A stretch of 64,000 nt of DNA from Syntrophus gentianae (GCF_900109885.1 NZ_FOBS01000006.1:62001-126000); one strand, 5' to 3'; shown: positions 37,769-47,032, counted from the first letter of the stretch. The notes: generated by a model from the letters alone, not told the origin. Numbers and translations are program-made.

Positions 37769-38632
37769 TTATCCTTGCTGCTTTTTCCCGTCCGATGGGA
37801 CTTCCGGGAGACTGCCCCACTTGCGGATGTGGGCCCAGGAGGCGTAGGCGGGATCGTCGGGATTGGCGGCCAGCGCCTTCGCTTCTTCCAGGTATTTACG
37901 CTGAAGCTCTTTTCCACCGTAAAGGCGGCGATCCTCTCCGATGGGGCAGACCTTGGTGCAGATCCCGCAAGGGTAACACCGCCGCCGCACCAGCTCCTCG
38001 TGCATCTCCAGGCAGGCAGCCTTGTCGTAGTCCCCGATCACCTGATCCTTCCGCATGACCAGGGCCTGTTTCGGGCAGCATTTGGCGCAGGCCCCGCACT
38101 TGATGCAGAGTTCTTCCGTCAGCAGCGGATCTCCGGGCAACTCTGCGGCGGTCAAGACCGAGACAAAACGTACGCGGGGGCCGAAGGCTTGGGTCAGCAG
38201 GCAATGGCTGACGCCGATCGTGCCCAATCCTGCGTATTTCGCCGCCATGACGTGGCTGAAAGCGGCAAAGGGGGCGCTCCGCAGCGCCTTGAGGTTGGCG
38301 TAGGTATCGCGGCAGAAAAAGGAGGAGGCGTAACCCTTCCCGTTGAGAAAATTGGCCAGCTCATAGGCCAGCGTGTCGAGCTTGTGATTCACGACGGTGT
38401 ACATCTCCTTGTGGAGCACCGAGGGCGTTGTTTCCACGATCGGCAGCAGCATCGGCAGCCCCATCACGATCACCGTGCGGGAAAAGGGCCAGAGCGCCCG
38501 CGGACGGAACTCGGGCGGCACCTCGCCGAACGCATCCCAGCGCTCCACCGGGGCGAATCCCACGAGTTCCACGTCCCGCTCCCGGCAGAAGCGGAGCACT
38601 TCCTCTTTGAGGTTCTGTTTCTTCGATTCCAT
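37769..38632 (-). CDS. 4Fe-4S protein, epoxyqueuosine-reductase-like
   Basis: A 287-residue protein resembling QueG. Two ferredoxin motifs are present, CIKCGACAKCCPKQA (about 176-190) and CYPCGICTKVCPIGED (about 219-234), after an N-terminal domain of the corrinoid-binding epoxyqueuosine reductase type. It lacks the C-terminal HEAT-like tRNA-binding region of full-length QueG, so tRNA work is doubtful. Its start overlaps the stop of the upstream toxin gene by one base. A general corrinoid or redox role is possible. Confidence 0.75.
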   Translation of the reverse strand: MESKKQNLKEEVLRFCRERDVELVGFAPVERWDAFGEVPPEFRPRALWPFSRTVIVMGLPMLLPIVETTPSVLHKEMYTVVNHKLDTLAYELANFLNGKGYASSFFCRDTYANLKALRSAPFAAFSHVMAAKYAGLGTIGVSHCLLTQAFGPRVRFVSVLTAAELPGDPLLTEELCIKCGACAKCCPKQALVMRKDQVIGDYDKAACLEMHEELVRRRCYPCGICTKVCPIGEDRRLYGGKELQRKYLEEAKALAANPDDPAYASWAHIRKWGSLPEVPSDGKKQQG

Positions 38633-38919
38633 CAGGTGGGCCTTTCCTGATCCACTTCATCATGACTGCCGATGTCAAGGAGGATGATCTCTTGGTCCGT
38701 AATCAGGAGGATCAGGGTCATGCGGTAATTGTGCGTGAGACTGACGGCATGGCAACCCTCCAGTTTTCCGCTCAAGGCGTGCAACTCCAGAGAAAGCTGA
38801 AAAGGATCCTCTTGAAGGTCGTTGAGCACCTTGGTAAAGTGTGGTTTTAAATCGGGATGCTTCTTAAAAAACTTCCTGGCCTGACGGAGAAACTGCTTTG
38901 GCGTGACGATTGAATACAT
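38632..38919 (-). CDS. RelE/YafQ-family toxin
   Basis: A 95-residue RelE/ParE-fold protein. The core FRKQARKFFKKHPDL-like N-terminus, DPFQLSLELHALSGKLEGCHAVSLTHNYRMTL middle and LLDIGSHDEV end match YafQ/RelE mRNA endonucleases, which cleave mRNA at the ribosome. Its ATG overlaps the antitoxin stop codon by one base (TAATG), the normal coupled arrangement. Its own stop overlaps the ATG of the downstream Fe-S protein by one base, so that protein is drawn into the same operon, which is unusual. Confidence 0.82.
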   Translation of the reverse strand: MYSIVTPKQFLRQARKFFKKHPDLKPHFTKVLNDLQEDPFQLSLELHALSGKLEGCHAVSLTHNYRMTLILLITDQEIILLDIGSHDEVDQERPT

Positions 38920-39191
38920 TATTCATCCTCGTCTTCGTCAAGAGCCTTCAGCAGCTCTTCGGCACTCTTGAATTGCTGCACCCTTCCTCCTCGGACATCT
39001 TCCAATGCTGCACGGACACGGGCATGGTATGCCTCTCTTTCCGCTGCTACCAGCTCCTGATAACGCTCTTCTGAGAGAACGACATACTGTGGCTGGTCAT
39101 TTCGGATCACATGGAGATCTCCTCTTTCGAGAAGATCATCCACAGCTGCGATCCCACGTCGTTTGATCTCCCGGGCAGGTATGACATTCAT
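38919..39191 (-). CDS. Antitoxin (Phd/YefM or RelB-like)
   Basis: A 90-residue antitoxin encoded just before its toxin. The N-terminus MNVIPAREIKRRGIAAVDDLLERGDLHVIRN and the YVVLSEERYQEL segment are of the prevent-host-death type; the C-terminus is strongly acidic (LDEDEDE), as expected for the toxin-binding tail. It probably represses its own operon. Two direct repeats of GATACTTAA lie directly upstream (39206 and 39218) and are the likely operator. Confidence 0.8.
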   Translation of the reverse strand: MNVIPAREIKRRGIAAVDDLLERGDLHVIRNDQPQYVVLSEERYQELVAAEREAYHARVRAALEDVRGGRVQQFKSAEELLKALDEDEDE

Positions 39192-39205
39192 AAAACACTC
39201 CTGTA

Positions 39206-39229
39206 GATACTTAATTCGATACTTAAATT
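39206..39229. repeat. Direct repeats at the antitoxin promoter
   Basis: GATACTTAA occurs at 39206-39214 and again at 39218-39226, 12 bases apart, followed by AT-rich DNA. It sits 15 bases before the antitoxin start, where an autorepressor would bind. Confidence 0.55.
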
Positions 39230-39323
39230 AATATATGAAACGGTGCTGATTATCAACTGAAATTTGCATCGCCACGGCAGTTCTTGCTTGATGTACTTGT
39301 GGGGATTGTCCCTCTTTTCTCCT

Positions 39324-40385
39324 TCAGTGTTTCAAGGTGGCGAGACAGCGGGCGGCCAGGTCTTGCAGGCAGGGCAGGGAGGAGACGCGGGAGGCGGCGT
39401 CCAGAAGATTGCGGAGGCCATTGGGAATGTGGGCCAGGAAGGCGGCCTTGCCTTTCCGGAGTCCCAGGAAGCCGTAAGCGCCCAGGGCCTGCATCAGTCG
39501 CTGGGCCGAGCCCTCGTAAAAGAGGGTTACGAAATCCTCCCAGGGAATGTCCCGGGGAGACAGGCTATAGTAGAGCTCAAGAAGCTCCAGGCGCTCATCG
39601 GGAGTCAGGGATACATAAGGGTCATAAAGAAGCGACCCCAGGTCGTAAAAGGGTGATCCCTTCCGCATTCCCTGAAAATCGATGAGTACCGGCGCAAGTT
39701 CATGAATCATGATGTTCTGGGACTGGAGATCACGGTGGATCAGACCTTCACCGGAAAGCATGAGGCGACGGGCGAGTGCCGCCCCTTCCTCTTCCAGGGC
39801 GCCCTCCTCCTCCGGCGAGAGGGAAATCCCACAGACGGGGCCTACGAACTCTTCCAGGAAATACTTGCGTTCCCAGCGATAAAGGGACATGTCATAGCCG
39901 TTCATCATTTCGGGAGGTTGAACGCCGCCGTCATCCTGGAAGTACCGGTGCAGACGGTTGGCATGCATCAGGGTCCGCATATAAAAGCCACGGCGGGTTA
40001 TCCATTGTTCGTTGCGATAGCTCCACAGATCTTCACGGCCCAGATCTTCCATCACCACAAAACAGTCCTTCGGATCATGGGCCAGAATCGTCGGTGCGGC
40101 GACCCTCAGCGCCAGGAGAAAGTCCGCAATTTCGGCATAAACGGTGTCTTCCCTGTTGTCCTGGTTGTAGTGCATGACGATAACCGAATATTCTCCTCCC
40201 ACCTCCATGGGGGCGACTCGAGATTCGCATTCAATTCTGCAGGAGAGGCGGTAAAACATTCGATCTGAACCGCCCCTGGCAATCGGGGTCAGCTGCAGCG
40301 GCGTTTCCGGCGGGAGAGCAAGCGTCCGGAGGGCGAAGTCGGCTATCCGGCGATGAAGGTCCGTATCGGCACCCGGTATATTCAT
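39324..40385 (-). CDS. Sugar kinase of the aminoglycoside-phosphotransferase fold (AmgK-like)
   Basis: A 353-residue APH-fold kinase. The N-lobe carries IARGGSDRMFYRL, and the C-lobe has the catalytic HRDLQSQNIMIH and metal-binding LIDFQGMRKGSP. Family and context (a MurU-like nucleotidyltransferase 57 bases upstream on the same strand) suggest an AmgK-type kinase that phosphorylates MurNAc or GlcNAc at C1. That would let cell-wall sugars be rebuilt into UDP-sugars without de novo synthesis. The order differs from Pseudomonas, where only two genes form the pair. Confidence 0.78.
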   Translation of the reverse strand: MNIPGADTDLHRRIADFALRTLALPPETPLQLTPIARGGSDRMFYRLSCRIECESRVAPMEVGGEYSVIVMHYNQDNREDTVYAEIADFLLALRVAAPTILAHDPKDCFVVMEDLGREDLWSYRNEQWITRRGFYMRTLMHANRLHRYFQDDGGVQPPEMMNGYDMSLYRWERKYFLEEFVGPVCGISLSPEEEGALEEEGAALARRLMLSGEGLIHRDLQSQNIMIHELAPVLIDFQGMRKGSPFYDLGSLLYDPYVSLTPDERLELLELYYSLSPRDIPWEDFVTLFYEGSAQRLMQALGAYGFLGLRKGKAAFLAHIPNGLRNLLDAASRVSSLPCLQDLAARCLATLKH

Positions 40386-40442
40386 AAAGTCTCCTTGATG
40401 TTATTGTTCCTTTTGTATGGGCATCTTTTTACGAAGATTCTT

Positions 40443-41171
40443 CTAGATTTCATTTCCAGGGTGGTTGATCTCTCCGTAGGCCTCCAGGGAGCCTATATCA
40501 TGCCAGATACCTTCGTCAAGGACCACGCCCCCCACCGATCCGGGAGATTCTCGCAGCATGTCGACCAGGACCGGGACGAGGGAAACGGGATCACCGGATT
40601 TCATCCGCCGGAGAAAGGTCCTTTCCACCAGATAAATCCCGGAAAAGAGACAGCGGCGGGTTCCGGGATTGCCGAGCAGAAAGCGCATGTCGCAGATCTC
40701 ATCGCGTTCGTTGAGGCAGACATTGGCCGGCTCTCCCGTACTGCGCAGGGCCAGGGTGACTTCCCGACCCTGGGTTCTGTGGGCCGCAATCAATCGCTCC
40801 AGGGGCAGATCCGTCAGGATGTCACCATTGTACACCAGCACCCGGTCGTCTTCAATCAGGAGATCTTCGATATTCTTGAGCCCGCCGCCGGTATCCAGAA
40901 GAAGGGGCTCAAAGCGGAAGGAAATGGGAATGCCGCGCCACATCCTGTCGGGAAAGGCCTCCTGATAGCGGTCGGCACAGTGGTGGGTGTTGATGATAAA
41001 GCGCCGGATGCCGACGGAGCGGAGGTGATCCAGGGCATAGGTAATCAGGGGACGACCCCGGACCGGCAGCAGAGGCTTGGGGCAGGTTTCCGTCAGGGGG
41101 CGGAGGCGGAATCCCAGTCCCGCACCCAGGACGAAGGCCGTTTTAACAAAGGGGGAATCGGAAGGATTCAT
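40443..41171 (-). CDS. Sugar-1-phosphate nucleotidyltransferase (MurU-like)
   Basis: A 242-residue nucleotidyltransferase with the N-terminal signature VLGAGLGFRLRPLTETCPKPLLPV and the metal-binding NGDIL segment near residue 118. Length and lack of a C-terminal acyltransferase domain fit MurU, which turns MurNAc-1-phosphate into UDP-MurNAc. A GDP- or other NDP-sugar enzyme is the main alternative. It sits between an AmpG-like permease gene and an AmgK-like kinase gene, which favours the cell-wall recycling role. Confidence 0.75.
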   Translation of the reverse strand: MNPSDSPFVKTAFVLGAGLGFRLRPLTETCPKPLLPVRGRPLITYALDHLRSVGIRRFIINTHHCADRYQEAFPDRMWRGIPISFRFEPLLLDTGGGLKNIEDLLIEDDRVLVYNGDILTDLPLERLIAAHRTQGREVTLALRSTGEPANVCLNERDEICDMRFLLGNPGTRRCLFSGIYLVERTFLRRMKSGDPVSLVPVLVDMLRESPGSVGGVVLDEGIWHDIGSLEAYGEINHPGNEI

Positions 41172-41236
41172 TTCGGGCAGCTTCTTTCGTTTTCAAAATT
41201 TCGCCCGTTCATTCCTGTTGCGGGCATTCGAAGGGT

Positions 41237-42529
41237 TCAAACCTTTCGCCCGTATGCCGGATCGATCTTCACCAGGGCCGCGACGATAAAACCGGGGATC
41301 GTCGAGAGGGCAATCCACAGGAAGAAGTGGGGATAGCCGAGCAGCTCCTGCAGCCAGCCGCTGGTCATGCCGGGGATCATCATCCCCAGGGCCATGATCC
41401 CCGTGCCGAGGGCGTAGTGCACCGTCTTGTAAGGGCCTTCGGCAACCATGATCATGAAGAGGGAATAGGCCGTGAAGCCGAACCCGTAACCGAACTGCTC
41501 CACCGCGACGGCGGCGTTGATGATCAGCAGGTTTTCCGGCTGGGCCTGGGAGAGATAGACGAAGACGAGCACGGGCAGATGCATGATCAGCACCATGGGC
41601 CAGAGCCAGAACTTCAAGCCCTGGCGGGAGATGACGTACCCCCCCAGGAGTCCTCCCAGCATTACGGCTGCCGCGCCGACGGTCCCGTAAACGATCCCCA
41701 CTTCGCCCGTCGTCAGTCCCAGCCCGCCTCGCGCGCGGGGGTCCAGGAGGAAGGGGGCGACCATCTTGATCAGTTGCGCTTCGGCAAAGCGGTAGAAGAG
41801 GAAAAAGGCGACAATGACAAAAATTTCCTTCCTCCGGAAAAAAAGGGCGAAAATATGCAGGATGTCCGCCGTCACGTGGGCAGAATCCGCTGTGCGGGGA
41901 GCGGGCGCGTCCGTTGGCGGATAGGGCAGGACAAGGGCGGAATAGAGGGCGAAGGCCAGAAAGATGGCGGCCCCCAGGAAGAAGGTGACCGACCAGGCCG
42001 TCGTCACGCTGAAGCCGCTGGATTGCAGGTGGCCGGCAAAGACGACGAGGATGCCCTTGGCGGCGATGACGGCGATGCGGTAGAAAAGGGTGCGTACGCC
42101 CACGAAGGCCGCCTGCTGGTACTGCTCCAGCCCGAGCATATAGAAGCCGTCCGCGGCGATGTCGTGGGTGGCCGAACTGAAGGCCATAATCCAGAAAATG
42201 GCCAGGGAATAGCGGAAAAAGGCGGAGGCGGGAAGTGTCAGGGCGATGCAGGCCAGCGAAGCCCCTATGAGAAGTTGCATGAGGACGATCCAGAACCGCT
42301 TGGTTCGGATCATGTCCACAAGGGGGCTCCACAGGGGTTTCATGACCCAGGGCAGATAGAGCCAACTCGTGTAAAGGGCGATGTCCGTATTGGAAATTCC
42401 GAGGTTCTTGTAAAGGATCACCGAGACCGTCGTGACCAGGATGTAAGGGATGCCTTCCGCCAAATAGAGCGTCGGCACCCAGGCCCAGGGATTGCGGCGG
42501 GCGGGTCTGGCGCGGTTGGCGATTCTCAT
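41237..42529 (-). CDS. AmpG-like muropeptide permease (MFS)
   Basis: A 430-residue major-facilitator transporter with 12 predicted helices. The N-terminus, with LAEGIPYILVTTVSVILYKNLGIS and the motif-A-like PLWSPLVDMIRTKR loop, matches the AmpG branch, which imports GlcNAc-anhydro-muropeptides into the cytoplasm. It is followed by recycling kinase and nucleotidyltransferase genes and preceded, 22 bases away, by a SpoIID-type gene. Substrate is inferred from family and context. Confidence 0.78.
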   Translation of the reverse strand: MRIANRARPARRNPWAWVPTLYLAEGIPYILVTTVSVILYKNLGISNTDIALYTSWLYLPWVMKPLWSPLVDMIRTKRFWIVLMQLLIGASLACIALTLPASAFFRYSLAIFWIMAFSSATHDIAADGFYMLGLEQYQQAAFVGVRTLFYRIAVIAAKGILVVFAGHLQSSGFSVTTAWSVTFFLGAAIFLAFALYSALVLPYPPTDAPAPRTADSAHVTADILHIFALFFRRKEIFVIVAFFLFYRFAEAQLIKMVAPFLLDPRARGGLGLTTGEVGIVYGTVGAAAVMLGGLLGGYVISRQGLKFWLWPMVLIMHLPVLVFVYLSQAQPENLLIINAAVAVEQFGYGFGFTAYSLFMIMVAEGPYKTVHYALGTGIMALGMMIPGMTSGWLQELLGYPHFFLWIALSTIPGFIVAALVKIDPAYGRKV

Positions 42530-42551
42530 GAACGGCGATCCTTCCTTGGTT

Positions 42552-43880
42552 TCAATACAGCTTTTTCAGGGATGCGCCCCGGAAATAGTGCTTCAGGATG
42601 ACTTCCGCCGAAATTCCCTGCGACGCCATGACGGCCGCCCCGATCTGGCAGAGGCCGACGCCGTGCCCCCAGCCGCCGCCATGGAGGACAAACCGGCAGT
42701 CCGTCCCGGAGGGGTCTCGCTGGGCCTCTACCACGAAAGCGCTGCTGTAGAGATGGCTGCGGGAGAGCCATCGGCGGATTTCCAGTTCCTTGCCGACCAC
42801 GATGGATGTCTTCGTCCCGACGATCTTCAGGCGGACAATCCTTCCCGACGGTCCCCGTTCCAGGGGAATCAAATCCTGAACCCGGCCGAAGTCGATCCCC
42901 GATTTTTCCTTCAGGATCTCCCCAAGTTCGTCCTGGTCATAGGCGACCTGCCAGCGGAAGAAGTCCTTCGTCTCCTGATCGAAGGAGGGCAGGATCTCCG
43001 CGAGGAGCTTTTCGTCCCGGGTATTGCACCAAGCCTCGGGAGAAGAGAGGAGCCAGCGCTGCGCCGCCTCCTCGTCAAGGATCGGGGGAGAATCAACGGC
43101 GGCATCGGCGACGCTGGTCAGGTAGGGGTGTGGAATCTCTTCCCATGTGTTTTCAAAGGTTTCCGTCCGACCCCCGCAGCACTTGTAATAGCGGGCGTCG
43201 CACACGGCATCCCCGTAAACGAGGAACACCCCCCGCGTGATGTTGATGGCGGCCGCCGTGCGCTCCGGGATGCTGCGGGTCAGTCCCTGGTAACGCTGGC
43301 AATGATCGTCGGCACATACGTCGAACATCTGGTGTTCCTCCCGCCCGTACCAGACAATATGTTCATTCCCGGACGAGGAGGGAGGTGAAGTCCGGGAAGG
43401 GGCCGGTCCCCGTTTCAGCATGGTGACCAGCCAGCTTCGGGAGATGACCGCATGGGCCTTCAGCAGGGCCATGGGCGCCGAAGCGCTCATTTCGGAAGAG
43501 ATGACGCTGGAAAGATAATCCTCCAGGGCGATGTCATTGATGGCCGTGAGCGTGCCGTCGCCCAGGGCCAGTATCCGGAGGTTGCCGGCGAAGGTCTGGG
43601 CCTCCTGCCTCTCCCAATGGAAGGCAACGCCGATGGTGACGTCCTGAAGTGAAAAGGTGGCTTGATCCTCGGAGAGAAGGCTCAGCGAAGACCGGGTGAC
43701 AATCCCTCCACCCTTGGCGGCGGTTAAGAGAATCTCGCCTCCCAGACTGTGGATCGAGAAATTCCCGGAAAAATGCTGCCCTGGATATTGCGGACTGCGG
43801 AAATTCCCATTCAGACAGCCGGAGATTCCCGCTTTCCCTTCCATAATACCGACACGAAGCCGGGGTTCCTTTGTGATCAT
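42552..43880 (-). CDS. SpoIID/LytB-domain protein
   Basis: A 442-residue SpoIID/LytB protein, from the ATG at 43880 (MITKEPRLRVGIMEG); a start 22 codons earlier is possible but less typical. The domain core LEDYLSSVISSEMSASAPMALLKAHAVISRSW carries the invariant glutamate, and the C-terminus has WGHGVGLCQIGAAVMA. SpoIID proteins are lytic transglycosylases acting on peptidoglycan that lacks stem peptides. I see no clear signal peptide, which is odd for a wall enzyme. It heads the recycling gene run. Confidence 0.83.
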   Translation of the reverse strand: MITKEPRLRVGIMEGKAGISGCLNGNFRSPQYPGQHFSGNFSIHSLGGEILLTAAKGGGIVTRSSLSLLSEDQATFSLQDVTIGVAFHWERQEAQTFAGNLRILALGDGTLTAINDIALEDYLSSVISSEMSASAPMALLKAHAVISRSWLVTMLKRGPAPSRTSPPSSSGNEHIVWYGREEHQMFDVCADDHCQRYQGLTRSIPERTAAAINITRGVFLVYGDAVCDARYYKCCGGRTETFENTWEEIPHPYLTSVADAAVDSPPILDEEAAQRWLLSSPEAWCNTRDEKLLAEILPSFDQETKDFFRWQVAYDQDELGEILKEKSGIDFGRVQDLIPLERGPSGRIVRLKIVGTKTSIVVGKELEIRRWLSRSHLYSSAFVVEAQRDPSGTDCRFVLHGGGWGHGVGLCQIGAAVMASQGISAEVILKHYFRGASLKKLY

Positions 43881-44242
43881 GGGATTCTGTCCTGAGAATG
43901 GAGTTGGAAGACATTCAATGACTCTCTCGTGGGATATCAGAAACAAGGCGGTTATGCAATGAATTGTCCTCTGTCTTTACTCATTACGAGAAATGATCCA
44001 TTGGTACAAATGTCAGAGGATTCTCTGAAAAGGATCATTCTGTTGCTAATTATACCTCATGGTGCTATGAATTTTCCCACTGTGCGACAGGGTTTCTGAT
44101 GTCTGCTGACTCTACAATACAATGTCTCCTCGCCGCGCACCCTTTTTTCCCATATCACCGATGAATCCGAATCAATAGGACCACCATCACGGGTTGATCC
44201 TTCACATGACTTGCTACACTGCAGAGGAAATGGAGGTGGGTA

Positions 44243-47032
44243 TTGGACAGAGAGCAACGTCAGAAAAAACTTCAGCAACTTTCTCCTGATAAGATCGTCT
44301 GGCTTGCGTCACGGTGCGCCCTTCGGGCTTTGCCATCTTTAAAAATCCTGAAACAAGGGCAGTCATTAACGTCGGAAGCTACTAAAATAGTGTTCACTGT
44401 CCTCCGCTCGGTCAATGCTGCATTGGCATTGATCAAGCGGGATCATTTGGTTACTGCCGTCCATGCCGCCGATACCGCGGCATATTCCAATGCGGCATAT
44501 GCCTCTGCCCGCGTCGCCCATGACGCCGATGGCGCATATGCTGCCGCACGTGCTGCTGCTGCCGCCGATGCGGCGGCATATGCCGCTGTTCGTGCCGCCG
44601 ATGCCGCCGATGCCGCCGCCAATGTCTTCCGTGCCGCCGATGCCGCTGCTGATGCCGCCGATGCCGCCGCTGACGCCGTTGCCAATGCTGCCGCTTATGC
44701 TGCCTATGCAACCGCTACTGCCGCCCATGCCACCGATGCCGCGGCATATGCCGCGGCTCGTGCCGCCGCCGATGCCGCAGATACCGCCGCCGATGCAGCT
44801 GTCAACGCCGACATGATTGTTTTTACTAATGACAAGGTAAAGCTAGGTGTGCAATGGCTTGGTTTATGGCTGAGCCCTCCCCCGGGATATTGGGATAATT
44901 TGTTTCAAGAATTCTTGTCGGATCTCCGTCAACTGGGGCTTGGCTACTGGGCCGACGAATGTCAAAACTGGTTCCATGGCCGTTTTGATTGGGAAAAACT
45001 GGAACGTTGCCTCTTCATGCCCTCATCAACCATCGAGGCGGGGGTTGAGGCCATGTTGGCCTACCTTCAAGCAGAAACGCTGGTCCGCATGAACGAGGCC
45101 CGGGTGGTTTTTCTCGGCGAGGGGGAGGCCGGGAAAACCTCGTTGATCCGCTGTCTCTTCGATGAGGAAATCCGCGGGGACGAGCCCGCCACGCCCCGCA
45201 TCGATGTCCGCCAGCGGTCGGAACGGATCGACGGGAACATGACCCACATCCATTACTGGGATTTTGGCGGTCAGGTCATCATGCATGCCACCCACCAGTT
45301 CTTTCTCCGGGAAAAATCCGTCTATGTGGTGGTTCTCGATATCCGCCGCTGCGACAGCCTGGAATACTGGCTGGACCATGTGCGGGTCTTTGCGGCGAAT
45401 GCCCCGACGCTCATCGTCCTCAACAAGGTCGATCGTGTTTTATCCGGCATGGCGACCCGTCCTTCCTTTGACCTCAAGGCCATTCGCCGGCGCTATCCCT
45501 TCGTCGTGGATCAACTGCTGCTCGTCTCCTGTGCGACAAAGGACGGAATCAAAGAATTCCTGGAGGCGCTGCAGAGTTATATTGCAGGAAGCCACATCCT
45601 CAAGGCAGATATGCCCGAGCCGTGGTTTCTGGTCAAAGAAGAGCTGACCCGGCAGAACCAGGACTTCATAACCCGGGAGCAATTTTCTCAGATCTGCCAT
45701 TCGCAAAATGTAGAGAACGATCATGTCGCTTCCACACTGAATGTGTTGGATAAGCTTGGTGTTGCCATCCATTTCCCGACTTTGCCGGTTCAGGATGTGG
45801 TGCTCAACCCGCAGTGGATTACCAAGGCCATCTACTTCATTATCCTGGCGAACGAACGGAAACACCTCAATGGAAAACTCGATGTAGGGATCATCCGGGA
45901 TCTCTTTTCCAGTGCCAGTCCGGAGGAGTTAGATATCGAAGTTCCCGAGGACAAATACGCCTTTCTCCTCGATCTGATGACTGAGTTCAAACTTGCCTTC
46001 CGGAGTCGGGAAAGGGACGGGCTTTATCTCGTGCCCATGCTGGCGCAAACAGATGAGCCCCTCCATAATGTCCCGCGTGAAGGGGGCTTGAAGTTTGTTT
46101 TTTCCCTTCCTTTTCTGCCACCAGCCCTTTTCTATCGCTTTATCGCCGAATCGGGCAAAGACTTGGACGATGAGAGAATCTGGAGGACTGGGGCGATCCT
46201 GATCCAGGGGAATACCCGGGCACTTGTCGAGTACAGTGACTATCAGCGTACCATTTCTTTGATCGTTCACGGACCGGATGCCGGTAACTATCTGACAACC
46301 TTGCGGCAGCGGCTGATGATGATGCTGGGGAAAAACTATCGGGAGCTTGAATACGATCTCCATGCGATCACTCCTCAGGGCGAGCGAATCAACTGGCTTG
46401 ACGCCATCCAACGGTTTGAGCGGGAAGGTGAAAATGCGAGAATCTATACGGATCGTAACAGTTATTCCTTAAAAGATCTGTTAATGATTATCCTGGGACA
46501 GCTGAACAATCTTCAATATGTTGTCAATGTTGTCAACACGGAATTTTCAATAGTGAGGATGATGCAAATGTCGAAGGGGGATATAAATGTCAATGTAAGT
46601 CCGGCTTTCCATGTGGATCCGGAAATCAACCCGACAATCAACCCATCGTTCGAACAGAATCCAACCATTTCCGTTTCGGTAACTCAGAGTGTTGAATTTT
46701 CTACTGTGAATGAATTGAAAAGTGATCTTCAGCGGATGAAGGAGATCCTTGAGGACTTTCAAGAAGATGAACCCGGACAAGCCACCCAATATGAGAAGCA
46801 ACTGAGATCCCTTATCCGGGATATCGACCGGATTGAAAAGGATATCGACGATCTGAAGGCACAAGCCGATTCCAATGAATCGGAGAAAAGGACGCTTTTG
46901 ACGCGCATCAAAGATAGATGGGAGGAATTCGCCGAAAAGGCCAAGCAGTGTTATTATGTGACCGGGATGGTTGAAAAAGCTGCCAAAGCCGCAGGATGGT
47001 TAGATAAGATCGATTGGAATAACCTGCTGTAG
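44243..47032 (+). CDS. Roco-type GTPase with long alanine-rich repeat
   Basis: A 929-residue protein starting TTG at 44243, right after GGAGGTGGG. Residues 72-190 are an alanine-rich repeat (AADAADAA, AAYAAARAA units). A Ras-of-complex GTPase follows: P-loop GEGEAGKTS at 292-300, DFGGQ at 340-344, NKVD at 394-397. A COR-like region extends to about 770. The tail has a short strand-rich stretch of repeated asparagine and proline (VNVSPAFHVDPEINPTINPSF) and then a coiled coil. There are no membrane segments. Roco proteins are GTP switches; in bacteria many appear in conflict or signalling loci. An M28 peptidase gene starts 22 bases later. Its role is unknown. Confidence 0.85.
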   Translation: MDREQRQKKLQQLSPDKIVWLASRCALRALPSLKILKQGQSLTSEATKIVFTVLRSVNAALALIKRDHLVTAVHAADTAAYSNAAYASARVAHDADGAYAAARAAAAADAAAYAAVRAADAADAAANVFRAADAAADAADAAADAVANAAAYAAYATATAAHATDAAAYAAARAAADAADTAADAAVNADMIVFTNDKVKLGVQWLGLWLSPPPGYWDNLFQEFLSDLRQLGLGYWADECQNWFHGRFDWEKLERCLFMPSSTIEAGVEAMLAYLQAETLVRMNEARVVFLGEGEAGKTSLIRCLFDEEIRGDEPATPRIDVRQRSERIDGNMTHIHYWDFGGQVIMHATHQFFLREKSVYVVVLDIRRCDSLEYWLDHVRVFAANAPTLIVLNKVDRVLSGMATRPSFDLKAIRRRYPFVVDQLLLVSCATKDGIKEFLEALQSYIAGSHILKADMPEPWFLVKEELTRQNQDFITREQFSQICHSQNVENDHVASTLNVLDKLGVAIHFPTLPVQDVVLNPQWITKAIYFIILANERKHLNGKLDVGIIRDLFSSASPEELDIEVPEDKYAFLLDLMTEFKLAFRSRERDGLYLVPMLAQTDEPLHNVPREGGLKFVFSLPFLPPALFYRFIAESGKDLDDERIWRTGAILIQGNTRALVEYSDYQRTISLIVHGPDAGNYLTTLRQRLMMMLGKNYRELEYDLHAITPQGERINWLDAIQRFEREGENARIYTDRNSYSLKDLLMIILGQLNNLQYVVNVVNTEFSIVRMMQMSKGDINVNVSPAFHVDPEINPTINPSFEQNPTISVSVTQSVEFSTVNELKSDLQRMKEILEDFQEDEPGQATQYEKQLRSLIRDIDRIEKDIDDLKAQADSNESEKRTLLTRIKDRWEEFAEKAKQCYYVTGMVEKAAKAAGWLDKIDWNNLL
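44456..44812 (+). repeat. GCC/GAT tandem-like coding repeat
   Basis: About 357 bases made largely of GCC, GCT, GCG and GAT/TAT codons in irregular tandem, encoding the alanine-rich part of the GTPase. Five other open frames fall through it only because of base composition. The repeats are imperfect, so this is not a young microsatellite. Confidence 0.8.

Noticed and set aside
41327-42601. A 424-codon plus-strand open frame
   Set aside because: It is antisense to the AmpG-like permease; the composition is that of a shadow, with no hydrophobic segments.
44456-44812. CRISPR or satellite array
   Set aside because: The repeats are codon-sized, imperfect and in frame with a conserved GTPase; there are no spacers.
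44366-44816. Several Gly-, Arg/His- and Met/Pro-rich open frames over the alanine repeat
   Set aside because: They are other-frame readings of the GCC/GAT repeat and not separate genes.
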